From the NCBI GenBank assembly GCA_030040155.1, contig JASHUG010000232.1, positions 1 to 44,980 of the forward strand: a stretch of 44,980 bases of DNA. The letters run 5' to 3'. This stretch comes from Streptosporangiaceae bacterium (GTDB lineage: Bacteria; Actinomycetota; Actinomycetes; Streptosporangiales; Streptosporangiaceae). Under the pieces are notes generated by a model that saw only the letters and a program-made list of their open reading frames with translations, did not search any database and was not told where the DNA came from. The position numbers and the translations under genes were made by a program. This document shows, one piece after another, positions 1-7,719 of this stretch; the first letter of the stretch is position 1; each line of letters begins with the position of its first letter.

Positions 1-340
1 CAGCGTGGCTACCCGGGCCGGCAGGGACAAGAGGTCACCTTCTTCGAGTCGGCACTCCGGCAGGCGGGTACAGCCCAAGCGGACGTGTTCTCAGCGGCGT
101 GTCGCGCCAGGTATAGCGGTAAAAATGGGCTAGCCTGGCGGCCTGCCGAACGTGTGAACGCATCGGCGACTTGCCCCGTGACCGACAGGGCAAGCTACCC
201 ACCGCGAATCTTGACAGATTCATTGCGCGATCTTTCCTGATGGTATGAGTAACACGCGACGCCGAATGGCCAGGACGCACGTCATGGCATCAATCGGCTT
301 ATTAAGGAACCAACTAGTCATTGCGGTTTAGGCTAGTCAA
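1..340. other. Left-edge region without a confident gene
   Basis: Frame +1 is open from the window edge to a TGA at 238-240 (79 codons). It could be the tail of a gene cut by the edge, but the translation resembles no family I know and its third-position G/C is unremarkable. A 7-bp hairpin (CTTGCCC at 170-176, GGGCAAG at 188-194) and a TTGACA hexamer at 211-216 without a well-spaced -10 are the only other marks. Direct repeats CTAGTCA lie at 314-320 and 333-339, next to the following gene. Confidence 0.3.
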
Positions 341-1153
341 ATGCCAGGCCGCTATTGCTTCCACCAATCCGCGGGCACATACCCGCCCGCATTCAACGAC
401 GCTGTCGCTCGTAGACTCGGCCTCGCGCGCGACTTTACGAGCGCTACTCTCGGACTGGGACAAGAAGTGAAGCTGAGAAGGCCTTATCCTGTTTTGCCAG
501 TTCCTGCGTCGCAGTCGATAGGCAGCAGTGACACCATGGGCCGCGAGGCAGGCCCGCACGTACCACTCCGACCCGGGTGGCCCACCCGCCGCATGCCCAA
601 GGCCGGCTATCTGGCGGTCATAGTCGTGATCATTGGAGCGGTGCTGGTAGCCCTCGTGCATCGGCCGAGTACCGCGGAGCGAGCAGCCGACCTGCGTGGT
701 TTCGTTAGCGACATGCAGTCAGACATTGGCTCGTGCGCGGCAGACGTCGGCGCTTCGCTCACCGCTCTGCACGCAATTGAAGCCGGCGCAAGCACGGAAG
801 TCGGCACGGCGATCGCTATCGCGACATCCGGAGCTGCCGACTGCGTGCCCGCCGACGACGAGGAGCTTGTTGACCTGGTCCAGTATGAGGTGACCGAGTC
901 GCTGGCCAGCTTCGGGCTGGACAGAGTGGTTGCCGGGCTTGTGGCCTGGGCGGCACCCGACGCGGAGAGCGTGCAGCTGGACATAGCCGGGGTCCTCCGC
1001 GCCCGCACCGGTCAGGCCAGGCATTCGGCGCAGACGGTGCTTGGCCGCGCCCTGCGTGTTCTCGACGCACAGCGAGCATCAGTCGACGCGGTCATCACGT
1101 CTGCGAGCAACGCCCTCTCGGCACACGCAGTCCCGCCGCTGCTGCCCGGATAG
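341..1153 (+). CDS. Membrane-anchored protein of unknown function
   Basis: I do not recognise a family. The protein has about 85 N-terminal residues without features, one hydrophobic segment at about residues 90-107 (rich in V, I, A and L), then an acidic, Ala-rich, mostly helical domain of about 160 residues that would face outside. That domain contains two cysteines (C131-like in DIGSCAADV and C168-like in AADCVP) that could pair. Start choice: the ATG at 341 has no Shine-Dalgarno, but TAGGCT at 329-334 ends six bases before it, which fits a leaderless transcript. In-frame ATGs at 536 and 593 would give shorter proteins beginning just before the membrane segment, and codon bias is weaker before 536, so the start is uncertain. 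It stands alone, convergent with the ABC permease gene that ends at 1163. Confidence 0.6.
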   Translation: MPGRYCFHQSAGTYPPAFNDAVARRLGLARDFTSATLGLGQEVKLRRPYPVLPVPASQSIGSSDTMGREAGPHVPLRPGWPTRRMPKAGYLAVIVVIIGAVLVALVHRPSTAERAADLRGFVSDMQSDIGSCAADVGASLTALHAIEAGASTEVGTAIAIATSGAADCVPADDEELVDLVQYEVTESLASFGLDRVVAGLVAWAAPDAESVQLDIAGVLRARTGQARHSAQTVLGRALRVLDAQRASVDAVITSASNALSAHAVPPLLPG

Positions 1154-1162
1154 GGCATCTCG

Positions 1163-1960
1163 CTACCGGACGGGCAGCGGCCGGGTGTTGTACACATGCC
1201 GCGCCCACAGGTAAGCGCCGAGCGCGACCGCGGCGCTCCAGGCAATCGCGACGATCGCGTTGTCGGCGACGGCGCCGCCAAGCAGCAGTCGCCGCACCGC
1301 GGTAGTGACCGGCGTGAACGGCTGGTACTCGGCGAACCAGTGCAGCCCGGTCGGCAGCGAGCTGATCGGGACGAACCCGCTCCCGAGGAACGGCAGCAGC
1401 ATCAGGAACATCGGCGTGTTGCTGGCGGTCTCGACCGACTTGGCGGCCAGGCCGAGCGCGACGGTCAGCCACGTGAGGGCCAGCGCCGTCAGCGCCAGCA
1501 GTCCGATGGCCGCCAGCCATGCGAGCGGGCTCGCGGCGGAGCGGAACCCGATCAGGAACGCCAGGCCGATGATCACGCCGACGCCGAGCATCGACTGGAT
1601 CATGCTGGCCAGGACGTGCCCGGTCAGCACCGACGCGCGCGCGATGGACATGGTGCGAAAGCGGGCGATGATGCCCGTTGTCATATCCATCGCGATGGTC
1701 ACGGCGGTGGCCTGCACCGCCCCAGCCAGGGTCAGGAGGAGAATCCCCGGAACCACGAAGCTGACGTATGCGGCCCGGCTGTGCGTCACATGACCGAGGC
1801 CGGCGCCGAGGGTACCGCCGAAGACGTAGACGAAGATCAGCAGGAGGATCACCGGAATGCCGAGGACCATCGCGGTGAGGGACGGATAGCGCTGCATGTG
1901 CCGCAGGTTGCGGCGCAGCATGGTGGCCGAGTCAGCGACCGCGTAGTTCAGGGAGTTCAT
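1163..1960 (-). CDS. ABC-2 type (DrrB-like) exporter permease
   Basis: This is the membrane subunit of a drug- or lipid-type ABC-2 exporter, 265 residues. About six hydrophobic segments are visible, starting with one near residues 28-50 (VLGIPVILLLIFVYVFGG), a typical DrrB opening with a short charged N-terminus before it. The sequence GIIARFRTMSIARASVLTGH matches the conserved cytoplasmic loop of daunorubicin-resistance permeases, where IxRxRxMPI-like residues contact the ATPase. Its ATG overlaps the stop of the ATPase gene by four bases (1957-1960), so the two are translationally coupled and should form one transporter. It is the last gene of the cassette led by the ribbon-helix-helix gene at 4450. 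The substrate cannot be read from sequence. Confidence 0.88.
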   Translation of the reverse strand: MNSLNYAVADSATMLRRNLRHMQRYPSLTAMVLGIPVILLLIFVYVFGGTLGAGLGHVTHSRAAYVSFVVPGILLLTLAGAVQATAVTIAMDMTTGIIARFRTMSIARASVLTGHVLASMIQSMLGVGVIIGLAFLIGFRSAASPLAWLAAIGLLALTALALTWLTVALGLAAKSVETASNTPMFLMLLPFLGSGFVPISSLPTGLHWFAEYQPFTPVTTAVRRLLLGGAVADNAIVAIAWSAAVALGAYLWARHVYNTRPLPVR

Positions 1961-2940
1961 GGCGTGACTGCTTTCTGCGGGTCAGGGTTTCGCGAATCGG
2001 ACTGCCCGGTGAAGGCGAAGAAGACGTCGTCGAGGTCCGGAGTGTGGATCGACAGCTTGGTCACCGCGACGGCGGCGACGTCGAGCTTGTCGATGAGGCT
2101 GCGGAGCGAGTCGAGGCTCCCGTCGCTCGGCACTTGCAGGGTGAGCGCTGCGTCGTCGCGCGACGTCGCATGCACCAGATCGGCGGCAACTACCAGGTCG
2201 TCGGGGCTCGCGAACTCCAGGGCCACGTGACCGCCGGGGATCTGCCGCTTGAGCTCGTCGGGAGTCCCCTCCACAACGATTTGCCCGTGGTCGAGCACAG
2301 CGATCCGGTCGGCTAGCTGGTCAGCCTCGTCCAGGTACTGCGTGGTCAGGAAGATCGTCACGCCGTCGGCCGCCAGCGCCCGGATGATCTCCCACATGGT
2401 GCGGCGGCTAGGCGGGTCGAGACCGGTCGTCGGCTCGTCCAGGAAGATCAGTTTCGGCTCTCCCGTCAGCGTCATCGCCAGGTCGAGCCGGCGCCGCATG
2501 CCGCCCGAGTACGTCGAGACTGCCTTGCCCGCAGCGTCCTCCAGGCCGAACTGCCGGAGCAATGCGGCCGCGCGCTGACGGCCGCCGGCCCGGCCAAGGT
2601 GATGCAGGTCAGTCATGAGGCGCAGGTTCTCCTCGCCGGTGAGCAAGTTGTCCACGGCGGAGAACTGACCCGTGACGCCGATCGCGGCGCGTACGGAGTC
2701 GGGCTCAGTCGCCGGGTCGTGACCCGCGACCCGGATGTCACCGCCGTCGGCGGGCAGGAGGGTGGACAGAATCTGCACCGCGGTGGTCTTGCCGGCTCCG
2801 TTCGGTCCGAGGAGGGCGAAGATCGTGCCCTCGGCAACGGTGAGGTCAATGCCAGCGAGTACAACCTTTCCGCCGAACGACTTCCGCAGCCCGGCGACGG
2901 TGATCGCCGCCGGCCTGAGGGCGTGTGCTGAGCAATTCAT
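1957..2940 (-). CDS. ABC transporter ATP-binding protein, DrrA-like
   Basis: This is the ATPase subunit that powers the neighbouring permease, 327 residues. Walker A is GPNGAGKTT (about residues 45-53), the signature is YSGGMRRRLDLA, and Walker B plus D-loop is LIFLDEPTTGLDPPSRR, followed by the H-loop in LTTQYLDEAD. The C-terminal 90 residues form the DrrA-type extension (PDLDDVFFAFTG near the end), which in that family contacts the permease. The ATG is preceded by GGAG at a good distance, and the gene starts 30 bases after the DUF4097 gene ends. The DrrA family exports anthracyclines and other hydrophobic compounds; the actual cargo here is unknown. Confidence 0.92.
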   Translation of the reverse strand: MNCSAHALRPAAITVAGLRKSFGGKVVLAGIDLTVAEGTIFALLGPNGAGKTTAVQILSTLLPADGGDIRVAGHDPATEPDSVRAAIGVTGQFSAVDNLLTGEENLRLMTDLHHLGRAGGRQRAAALLRQFGLEDAAGKAVSTYSGGMRRRLDLAMTLTGEPKLIFLDEPTTGLDPPSRRTMWEIIRALAADGVTIFLTTQYLDEADQLADRIAVLDHGQIVVEGTPDELKRQIPGGHVALEFASPDDLVVAADLVHATSRDDAALTLQVPSDGSLDSLRSLIDKLDVAAVAVTKLSIHTPDLDDVFFAFTGQSDSRNPDPQKAVTP

Positions 2941-2970
2941 TGAGGTCTCCGATCGAAGATGACGGCGGGC

Positions 2971-3837
2971 TCAGGCACGCCGGATGACAATGTCGCCGAA
3001 CGCTGTTCGGGCATGCACTTCTGCGGTCTCGTCGGCGGGCTCAGGCCTGCTCGTGACGGTCAGGCCGTTGCGCACGTTGCCCATCCGGGTCTGCGCGTCC
3101 ACTAGCGCCGCAGTGCCGGCCGCGATGCCGATTTCGATCTCGCCCGCACTGGTCTTCAAGGTCGTCATGCCTCGGGAAACGCAGCCAACGCGGACACTGC
3201 CGTTGGCCGTCCTTGCGGTCACGTCACCATCGGCCCGGTCGATGGAGATCCTGCCGTTGCTGGCGCTGACCTGCAGGTTGCCCGTCACGGCGCCAATCCA
3301 GGTCTCGCCATTGGAGTTCCGGACCACTGCCGGCCCTTCGACCTCGATCAGCCGTACGCGGCCCGTGCCGGTGGTGATCTCGGCGCTGCCCTGCACGACG
3401 CCGACGCTGATGGCGCCCGCGCCGGTGTTCAGGTCGGCCGCCCCGGTGTTCTCCAGGTCGATCTCCCCGGCGCCGATCTTCGCCTGGCAATCGGCCAGCC
3501 GCCCGGTGCATCGGAGCGTGGCCACTCCGGCGTCCGCCCGCAGCCTGGAGCCTGTGGGCAGGTGGATGGTCACGTCAATCGAGCCCGGCTTGCCGAAGAG
3601 CGACAGGCGCTGCCCAGTGAGCGCGGATCGGCCGCCCCTGGGCGTCTTCACCAGGAGGCCGTCGGACGTCATCTCGATGCGGGTCTGCTCCGCGATGCGG
3701 ACATCAGGCTCGTGCGACGGGTCGCTCGGGCGTACTTCGACAACGGTGTCAGTGCGATCTCCTGCCGCGATGCGCAAGTCGCCTACGGCGACCTCAAGGG
3801 TCGCCAGAATCGGCCCGGGTGTCTCGAACGTAGGCAT
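2971..3837 (-). CDS. DUF4097-type beta-strand repeat protein
   Basis: A 288-residue protein made of short repeating beta-strand units (for example LRCTGRLADCQAKIGAGEID, then ITTGTGRVRLIEVEG, then VSASNGRISIDRADG), the pattern of the DUF4097 / putative adhesin family. It has no signal peptide and no membrane segment, so it is predicted to be cytoplasmic. The fold is likely a solenoid or beta-helix. GGAGG lies seven bases before the ATG. It sits between the ribbon-helix-helix regulator and the DrrAB-like exporter, all on one strand with short gaps, so it is presumably co-transcribed. The role of DUF4097 proteins is not established; a scaffold or ligand-binding partner for the exporter is only inference. 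Confidence 0.82.
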   Translation of the reverse strand: MPTFETPGPILATLEVAVGDLRIAAGDRTDTVVEVRPSDPSHEPDVRIAEQTRIEMTSDGLLVKTPRGGRSALTGQRLSLFGKPGSIDVTIHLPTGSRLRADAGVATLRCTGRLADCQAKIGAGEIDLENTGAADLNTGAGAISVGVVQGSAEITTGTGRVRLIEVEGPAVVRNSNGETWIGAVTGNLQVSASNGRISIDRADGDVTARTANGSVRVGCVSRGMTTLKTSAGEIEIGIAAGTAALVDAQTRMGNVRNGLTVTSRPEPADETAEVHARTAFGDIVIRRA

Positions 3838-3922
3838 GGTCGTACCTCCAGCTGTGCAGATGAGCGGTCCCGAGACCGGGACCGGGAATGGGATCTCAAG
3901 GCGGCGCAGAGCCGCCGCTGAG

Positions 3923-4450
3923 CTACCGGACCCAGCCGGTGAAGTGCTGACGGCCGGTCGCGGCCCGGCGCGGGGCAGCAGCGCTGCCGAGGGCGGCGTC
4001 GGCGTCGAGCGCGGCTGCCGCAGCCCGGACCAGCCAGCCGTTGACCGAGAGGCCGCTGCGGTCAGCCGCCTGCTCGATCCGGTTCTTCAGATGCTCGGCG
4101 AGGCGGAAGTTGATCCGTGCCGTCGCGCCGTCGTCTCCCTCGGGTGCGGGAGGCAGCGCCGCGCCAGGCGCAAGCGGTCCCGGCCCTGCCTCGTCCAGTG
4201 GCTCGGCCGGGGGCGGCGTCACCACGAACTGCGGCTCCCGGCCCTGCAGCCGGACATGGACCGAGCCGGGAGCGAGGTCGCGGGTGATCTCGTCGGCGGC
4301 CGCGGACAGAGCCTCGAGCAGGGCGAGTCGCGTGGAGGACTCCAGCGGGATGACGAGCCGCTCGGCGACTGCCATGGCCTCCTCCCCGGCCGCCTCGGCG
4401 GCGAGAGCGAACTCCTGCCGGAGGGTTCCGACGTACGGTTCCAGTTCCAT
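3923..4450 (-). CDS. Ribbon-helix-helix (HicB/Arc-like) transcriptional regulator
   Basis: A 175-residue protein. The N-terminal 75 residues are helical and acidic; a Pro/Ala/Gly linker (about 85-110) follows; then comes a C-terminal ribbon-helix-helix unit (about 112-152: ATARINFRLAEHLKNRIEQA, then a turn, then SVNGWLVRAAAAAL). This matches the DNA-binding part of HicB-type antitoxins and Arc/MetJ repressors. No HicA-like toxin gene is adjacent, so a transcriptional role is more likely than toxin-antitoxin function. There is no Shine-Dalgarno. A promoter with -35 TTGACA, 17 bp and -10 CATAGT ends six bases before the ATG, suggesting a leaderless mRNA, and TGACGCCAT palindromes overlap that promoter, which suggests autorepression. 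It leads the DUF4097-exporter cassette. Confidence 0.8.
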   Translation of the reverse strand: MELEPYVGTLRQEFALAAEAAGEEAMAVAERLVIPLESSTRLALLEALSAAADEITRDLAPGSVHVRLQGREPQFVVTPPPAEPLDEAGPGPLAPGAALPPAPEGDDGATARINFRLAEHLKNRIEQAADRSGLSVNGWLVRAAAAALDADAALGSAAAPRRAATGRQHFTGWVR

Positions 4451-4456
4451 GGCACC

Positions 4457-4485
4457 ACTATGGCATCAGAGTGACGCCATGTCAA
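4457..4485 (-). promoter_or_regulatory. Promoter of the RHH/DUF4097/exporter cassette
   Basis: On the minus strand there is TTGACA (plus 4480-4485), a 17-bp spacer and CATAGT (plus 4457-4462), then six bases to the ATG at 4450. This is a good sigma-A/HrdB-like match that would place +1 at or next to the A of ATG. Confidence 0.65.
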
Positions 4486-4522
4486 GCCAGATGACGCCAT
4501 AATGATGTCATTATGGTGTCAT
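4460..4522. promoter_or_regulatory. Cluster of TGACGCCAT operators
   Basis: Palindrome 1 is ATGGCATCA (4460-4468), GAG, TGACGCCAT (4472-4480), and fills the spacer between -10 and -35. A further TGACGCCAT lies at 4492-4500. It belongs to a second palindrome, ATGACGCCATAAT (4491-4503), six bases, ATTATGGTGTCAT (4510-4522), upstream of the -35. The short half-sites suit a ribbon-helix-helix dimer binding side by side; the likely binder is the product of the gene at 3923-4450. Confidence 0.6.
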
Positions 4523-4783
4523 ACTGGCACCGGAGTCTTCTCCGACTTACTCGCCGCACGCTCGGCGGCATCGCTGGAGCCCAGGTCAGAGCGCGTTGAT
4601 CAGCTCTTTCGGTGGCCGTGGCGGTCGGGAGGCAGCGCTCGTCGCAAAACCCTCACTGGCTTGCTTGCGCAATGCAAACGTCGCAACTGCTGAAGGCAGC
4701 AATGGAACGGCCCGGGCCGGGGTATGAACGGGGCTCGCCGGAGGCTGGACTCCCGCCCCGGCCGTCAGCTCTGGGGGGAGACG

Positions 4784-5164
4784 ATGCAGCGGTTCGAGGT
4801 ACAACTGGAGGACGATCTGACCGGCGGCCCGGCCGACGAAACGGTTCAGTTCGCGCTGGAAGGCACAATGTACGAGCTCGATCTGAGCGCCCAGCACGCG
4901 GCCGACCTGCGGCATCGGCTGGCACCTTTTGTCCAGCACGCCCGACGGGTTCACCGTCGGGGCAGCCGATCCCAGGTCCGGACGGCAGCCAGCCGGGAGC
5001 GCAGCCGCCAGATTAGGACCTGGGCTGAGCAACAGGGTCTAGACGTGGCTGCCCACGGACGGCTGCCGACCGAGGTCATAACGCAGTTCGAGCAGGCCCA
5101 GAGAGGCGGGCCGCCATCGGCGTCGAGAAGGGGGCGATCGTCAGCACGCCGGCCTAAGCGGTAG
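4784..5164 (+). CDS. lsr2: Lsr2 family nucleoid-associated protein
   Basis: A 126-residue H-NS-like xenogeneic silencer of actinobacteria. The N-terminal oligomerisation domain (about residues 1-60) includes QLEDDLTGGPADETVQFALE and the strand-helix TMYELDLS. The C-terminal DNA-binding helix pair is IRTWAEQQGLDVAAHGRLPT (about residues 77-96) followed by EVITQFEQA. The usual Arg-Gly-Arg minor-groove finger reads His-Gly-Arg here. A basic Arg/Ser-rich tail of about 20 residues follows. The start chosen is the ATG at 4784, preceded by GGGGGGAGACG; an upstream in-frame ATG at 4724 has no such site and adds non-family sequence. Lsr2 binds AT-rich DNA and represses acquired genes. Many actinomycetes carry several paralogues, and this may be a secondary copy. 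Confidence 0.88.
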   Translation: MQRFEVQLEDDLTGGPADETVQFALEGTMYELDLSAQHAADLRHRLAPFVQHARRVHRRGSRSQVRTAASRERSRQIRTWAEQQGLDVAAHGRLPTEVITQFEQAQRGGPPSASRRGRSSARRPKR

Positions 5165-5254
5165 CGAGCGGAGGACGGCCGTGGGCATCACCGCTAGGAG
5201 TTTGCGGACCCGCTCTTAGCTGATAAGGCCGTGCGATTGCCGGGCCCAGCGCGC

Positions 5255-5905
5255 TCACCGCGCGCCCGCTGTGATCTCCGCCCCCTGCGCCGCGACGACC
5301 AGGTGCTCAGCGAGCCAGCCGAGCAACGGACGCAGCCGCTCGCAGGCGCGGTAAACCGGCTCGACATCACGCACAGCGTCAGATTCGAGCTCGCAGGCGG
5401 CGGTGAGCGAGCGGTGCCTGAGCATGCCGGCCCTGGGGTGATCGGCGGGGTAGCCGCGCGGAACGCGCTTCATGACGTCGCCGCCGATCTCGTGCCCGTT
5501 CGCGGTCAGCGACGACACGAGGTCCTCCAGCGAGCGCCCGCTGTCATCCGCGGCGACCGCCGGGCGAAACGAAGCGACCTGCTCAGGATCGGCGGGCCAC
5601 CAGCCGGCCTTGATCCCCAGGCCGTCGACGCTGAAGCGGAAACCGATCTGGATGTTGCGGGCCACCCGCACGATGGCGCACTGGTTCTGCCACCAGAACG
5701 CGGTGCTGGCGTAGCTCCACACCGCGAAGTCCTCATAGCCGGGGTCTGCGTCGGCTAGGTCGTTGAGCAGATCCATCATCGGTCGCCGAACGCACTCCTC
5801 GCGGTCACGTCGTACCCGCTCCCGCGTTTCCCGCGAGGGCTCGCCGCCCAGCTCAAGCAGCACCGCGTATGCCTGCTCCGGCCACCCATGGAAGCTCGAC
5901 CCCAC
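5255..5905 (-). CDS. DUF2461 family protein
   Basis: A 216-residue protein of the DUF2461 (TIGR02453) family, whose biochemical role is not established. Recognisable parts are the tryptophan-rich first half (FRFSVDGLGIKAGWWPADPE), the conserved block DVMKRVPRGYPADHPRAGML (about residues 143-162) with the following LRHRSLTA, and the C-terminal helix with ERLRPLLGWLAEHL. The start is a GTG at 5905 with no Shine-Dalgarno. TAGCAT (plus 5912-5917) ends six bases before it on the minus strand, fitting a leaderless transcript, but no good -35 is seen. It stands alone between Lsr2 (convergent) and the ABC permease gene upstream. Confidence 0.85.
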   Translation of the reverse strand: MGSSFHGWPEQAYAVLLELGGEPSRETRERVRRDREECVRRPMMDLLNDLADADPGYEDFAVWSYASTAFWWQNQCAIVRVARNIQIGFRFSVDGLGIKAGWWPADPEQVASFRPAVAADDSGRSLEDLVSSLTANGHEIGGDVMKRVPRGYPADHPRAGMLRHRSLTAACELESDAVRDVEPVYRACERLRPLLGWLAEHLVVAAQGAEITAGAR

Positions 5906-5949
5906 GTCCGCATGCTATCGACCGGGACCGACAGTGCCCTGGCGACCGC

Positions 5950-7719
5950 TCAGTATTCCTGGCGGCGGATGACCCACACCGCGGCGGCCCCGAGCAGGAG
6001 CGCCAGGGCGAACAGCCCGGCGCTCTCGATCGCCTGGAGTTGCCAGAACTGGCTGGCGGGCTGGTAGGTCAGGATGCTGGTCGCGCGGTTTCGCGTAAGC
6101 GCCCGCTCGATGCCGGCCCAACCGGACGTCGTGTCAAAATTCCGCGCCACCCGGTACAGGATCGCGTCCGGCAAGTTCTGCCCGTTACGTACGTCGTAGT
6201 TCAGCAGCAGTGAGTCTGGCGGGGCGGGCCGGTCGATGGCTACCGCTGCCGGCAGGTAGTCATTTCTCAGGAGGACGGCATTCAGGAAGGCCACGACGAG
6301 TGTGCCGAGCAGGCAGAAAGCGGCGCCCGCGGTTCGGCTGCGCAGCAGCGCGCCGAGCAAGGCGCCCGCCGCCAGCGTCACCGCCATCCAGCCCGCGTAC
6401 ACCGGCGCGTACAAGGCGAACCAGGGATCGGCAAGCCGCTCGGCAAGGTAGGGCTGATCCCACCACTGGAAGACCAGTCCGGCGGCGATGGCCGCGGTGA
6501 CGAGCACGAACCCGGTCCCGGCCAGTTTTCCGGTGGCCCAGCGGGTCCTCGTGACCCCCTGCGCGCAGGCAAACCTGATCGTGCCCTGATCAAGGTCCTG
6601 ACTGGTTAGCCCAGCACCGGCGAACGCGCCGATCAGGAAGGGCAGCAACAGGGGCAGCAGGTAGCTCCCGTCGCTCGACCCGCCCACCGTGTCTGTTCCG
6701 GTGAAGTTCGCGTACTGGGGCCGCAGCCGAGCCGGCTGAGCGTGAATGTGAAGTCCGGTGACCAGGAGGGCCGTGACGTAGATTCCGAGCAGGCTGAGCG
6801 CGACGAGCAGGCCTGTCCGGTGCTGGCGCCATGCCGCGCGCGGAACGCCCACTAGCCGCCTGCTCCCGAGCCGCGCGGCCAGGACCTGCGTATTCGGCAC
6901 CGCTCGCCCCGGCAGGGCGCGCAGCAGGCGTGGCATGCCGGGTATCGCCGGGCTGGCCTGGATCGCCGCGACTGTGCCCCACGTGAGCAGCGCCGATATC
7001 GCCAGCAGGATCGCGAGCTGGGCAAACTGGAGCGGCCAGAAGTCGACCGTCGGCGTGCGCGGCGAGCCGACGATCACGAAATGGTGCAACGCGATCCAGC
7101 CCGCGAGCGTCAGCCACATCGCGCGGCCCTCCCGCCGCGTGAGCGCCGCCGCCGCCATGCCTAGCGTCAGCCCGGTGACGGTCCAGCCAGCCAGCGCGGG
7201 CGCATACAGCGCGAACGCGTTCATGGTGAAATACCCGGTCACGGGCACGTAGAGCCGATACCACCAGCCGAACACCAGCCCGAGCGCGACGGCCGTCGGC
7301 ACCAGGACCAAAGCGGCGGCGGCGAGCTTGCCGAGTACCCAGCGCGCCTTGCCGTATCCCTGGGTCCAGGCGAACCCTGCGGTGCCATCCTCGAGTTCGC
7401 GGGCGATCAGCTGGACCCCGACGAACAGGCCCGCCAGCAGCGGGATGGCCTGCATGGCGAGGTCGGGGTATTTCGGCCCGTAGTAGTACCACTGTCCGCC
7501 CCGCCAGGCCTGGACGCCGAATCTGCGGTAGTAGATCCCGCTGATGATCAGCACTACGACGGCGAGCGCCGACAGCGCCAGTAGTACGGACAGCGCGATG
7601 CCGTGCTGGCGCCAGAGGAGGCCCAGCATGGGAAGACGCGGCCGGCGCCGCCTGCTCAGCCGGTTCGCGATCCGGCGACGCCGCGACGTGCCGGTGAAGG
7701 GCGCGAGCGCGGACGTCAT
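5950..7719 (-). CDS. ABC transporter permease with two homologous halves
   Basis: A 589-residue membrane subunit, partner of the ATPase gene at 7716-8627 (4-bp overlap). About twelve hydrophobic segments fall in two halves that resemble each other. Residues about 30-250 contain ARELEDGTAGFAWTQGYGKA, then ALGLVFGWW, then FALYAPALAGW. Residues about 300-520 contain SQDLDQGTIRFACAQGVTRT, then AAGLVFQWW, then FALYAPVYAGW. The protein therefore looks like an in-frame duplication and fusion of an ABC-2-type permease, so one polypeptide could supply the whole membrane part. The N-terminus is very basic (RRRR clusters). The substrate is unknown; GntR(YtrA)-linked systems of this kind often respond to cell-envelope stress or antibiotics. 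Confidence 0.85.
   Translation of the reverse strand: MTSALAPFTGTSRRRRIANRLSRRRRPRLPMLGLLWRQHGIALSVLLALSALAVVVLIISGIYYRRFGVQAWRGGQWYYYGPKYPDLAMQAIPLLAGLFVGVQLIARELEDGTAGFAWTQGYGKARWVLGKLAAAALVLVPTAVALGLVFGWWYRLYVPVTGYFTMNAFALYAPALAGWTVTGLTLGMAAAALTRREGRAMWLTLAGWIALHHFVIVGSPRTPTVDFWPLQFAQLAILLAISALLTWGTVAAIQASPAIPGMPRLLRALPGRAVPNTQVLAARLGSRRLVGVPRAAWRQHRTGLLVALSLLGIYVTALLVTGLHIHAQPARLRPQYANFTGTDTVGGSSDGSYLLPLLLPFLIGAFAGAGLTSQDLDQGTIRFACAQGVTRTRWATGKLAGTGFVLVTAAIAAGLVFQWWDQPYLAERLADPWFALYAPVYAGWMAVTLAAGALLGALLRSRTAGAAFCLLGTLVVAFLNAVLLRNDYLPAAVAIDRPAPPDSLLLNYDVRNGQNLPDAILYRVARNFDTTSGWAGIERALTRNRATSILTYQPASQFWQLQAIESAGLFALALLLGAAAVWVIRRQEY

Noticed and set aside
3923-4450. HicAB toxin-antitoxin pair
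   Set aside because: The protein has a HicB-like RHH part, but no small HicA-type toxin gene is found on either side.
2984-4474. Long plus-strand frame across the DUF4097 and RHH genes
   Set aside because: It runs antisense to two recognisable genes, has no ribosome site, and its translation is low-complexity Ser/Arg/Pro-rich.
4502-4693. Short plus-strand frame beginning inside the operator cluster
   Set aside because: No ribosome site, no recognisable product, and the start lies in the palindromes.
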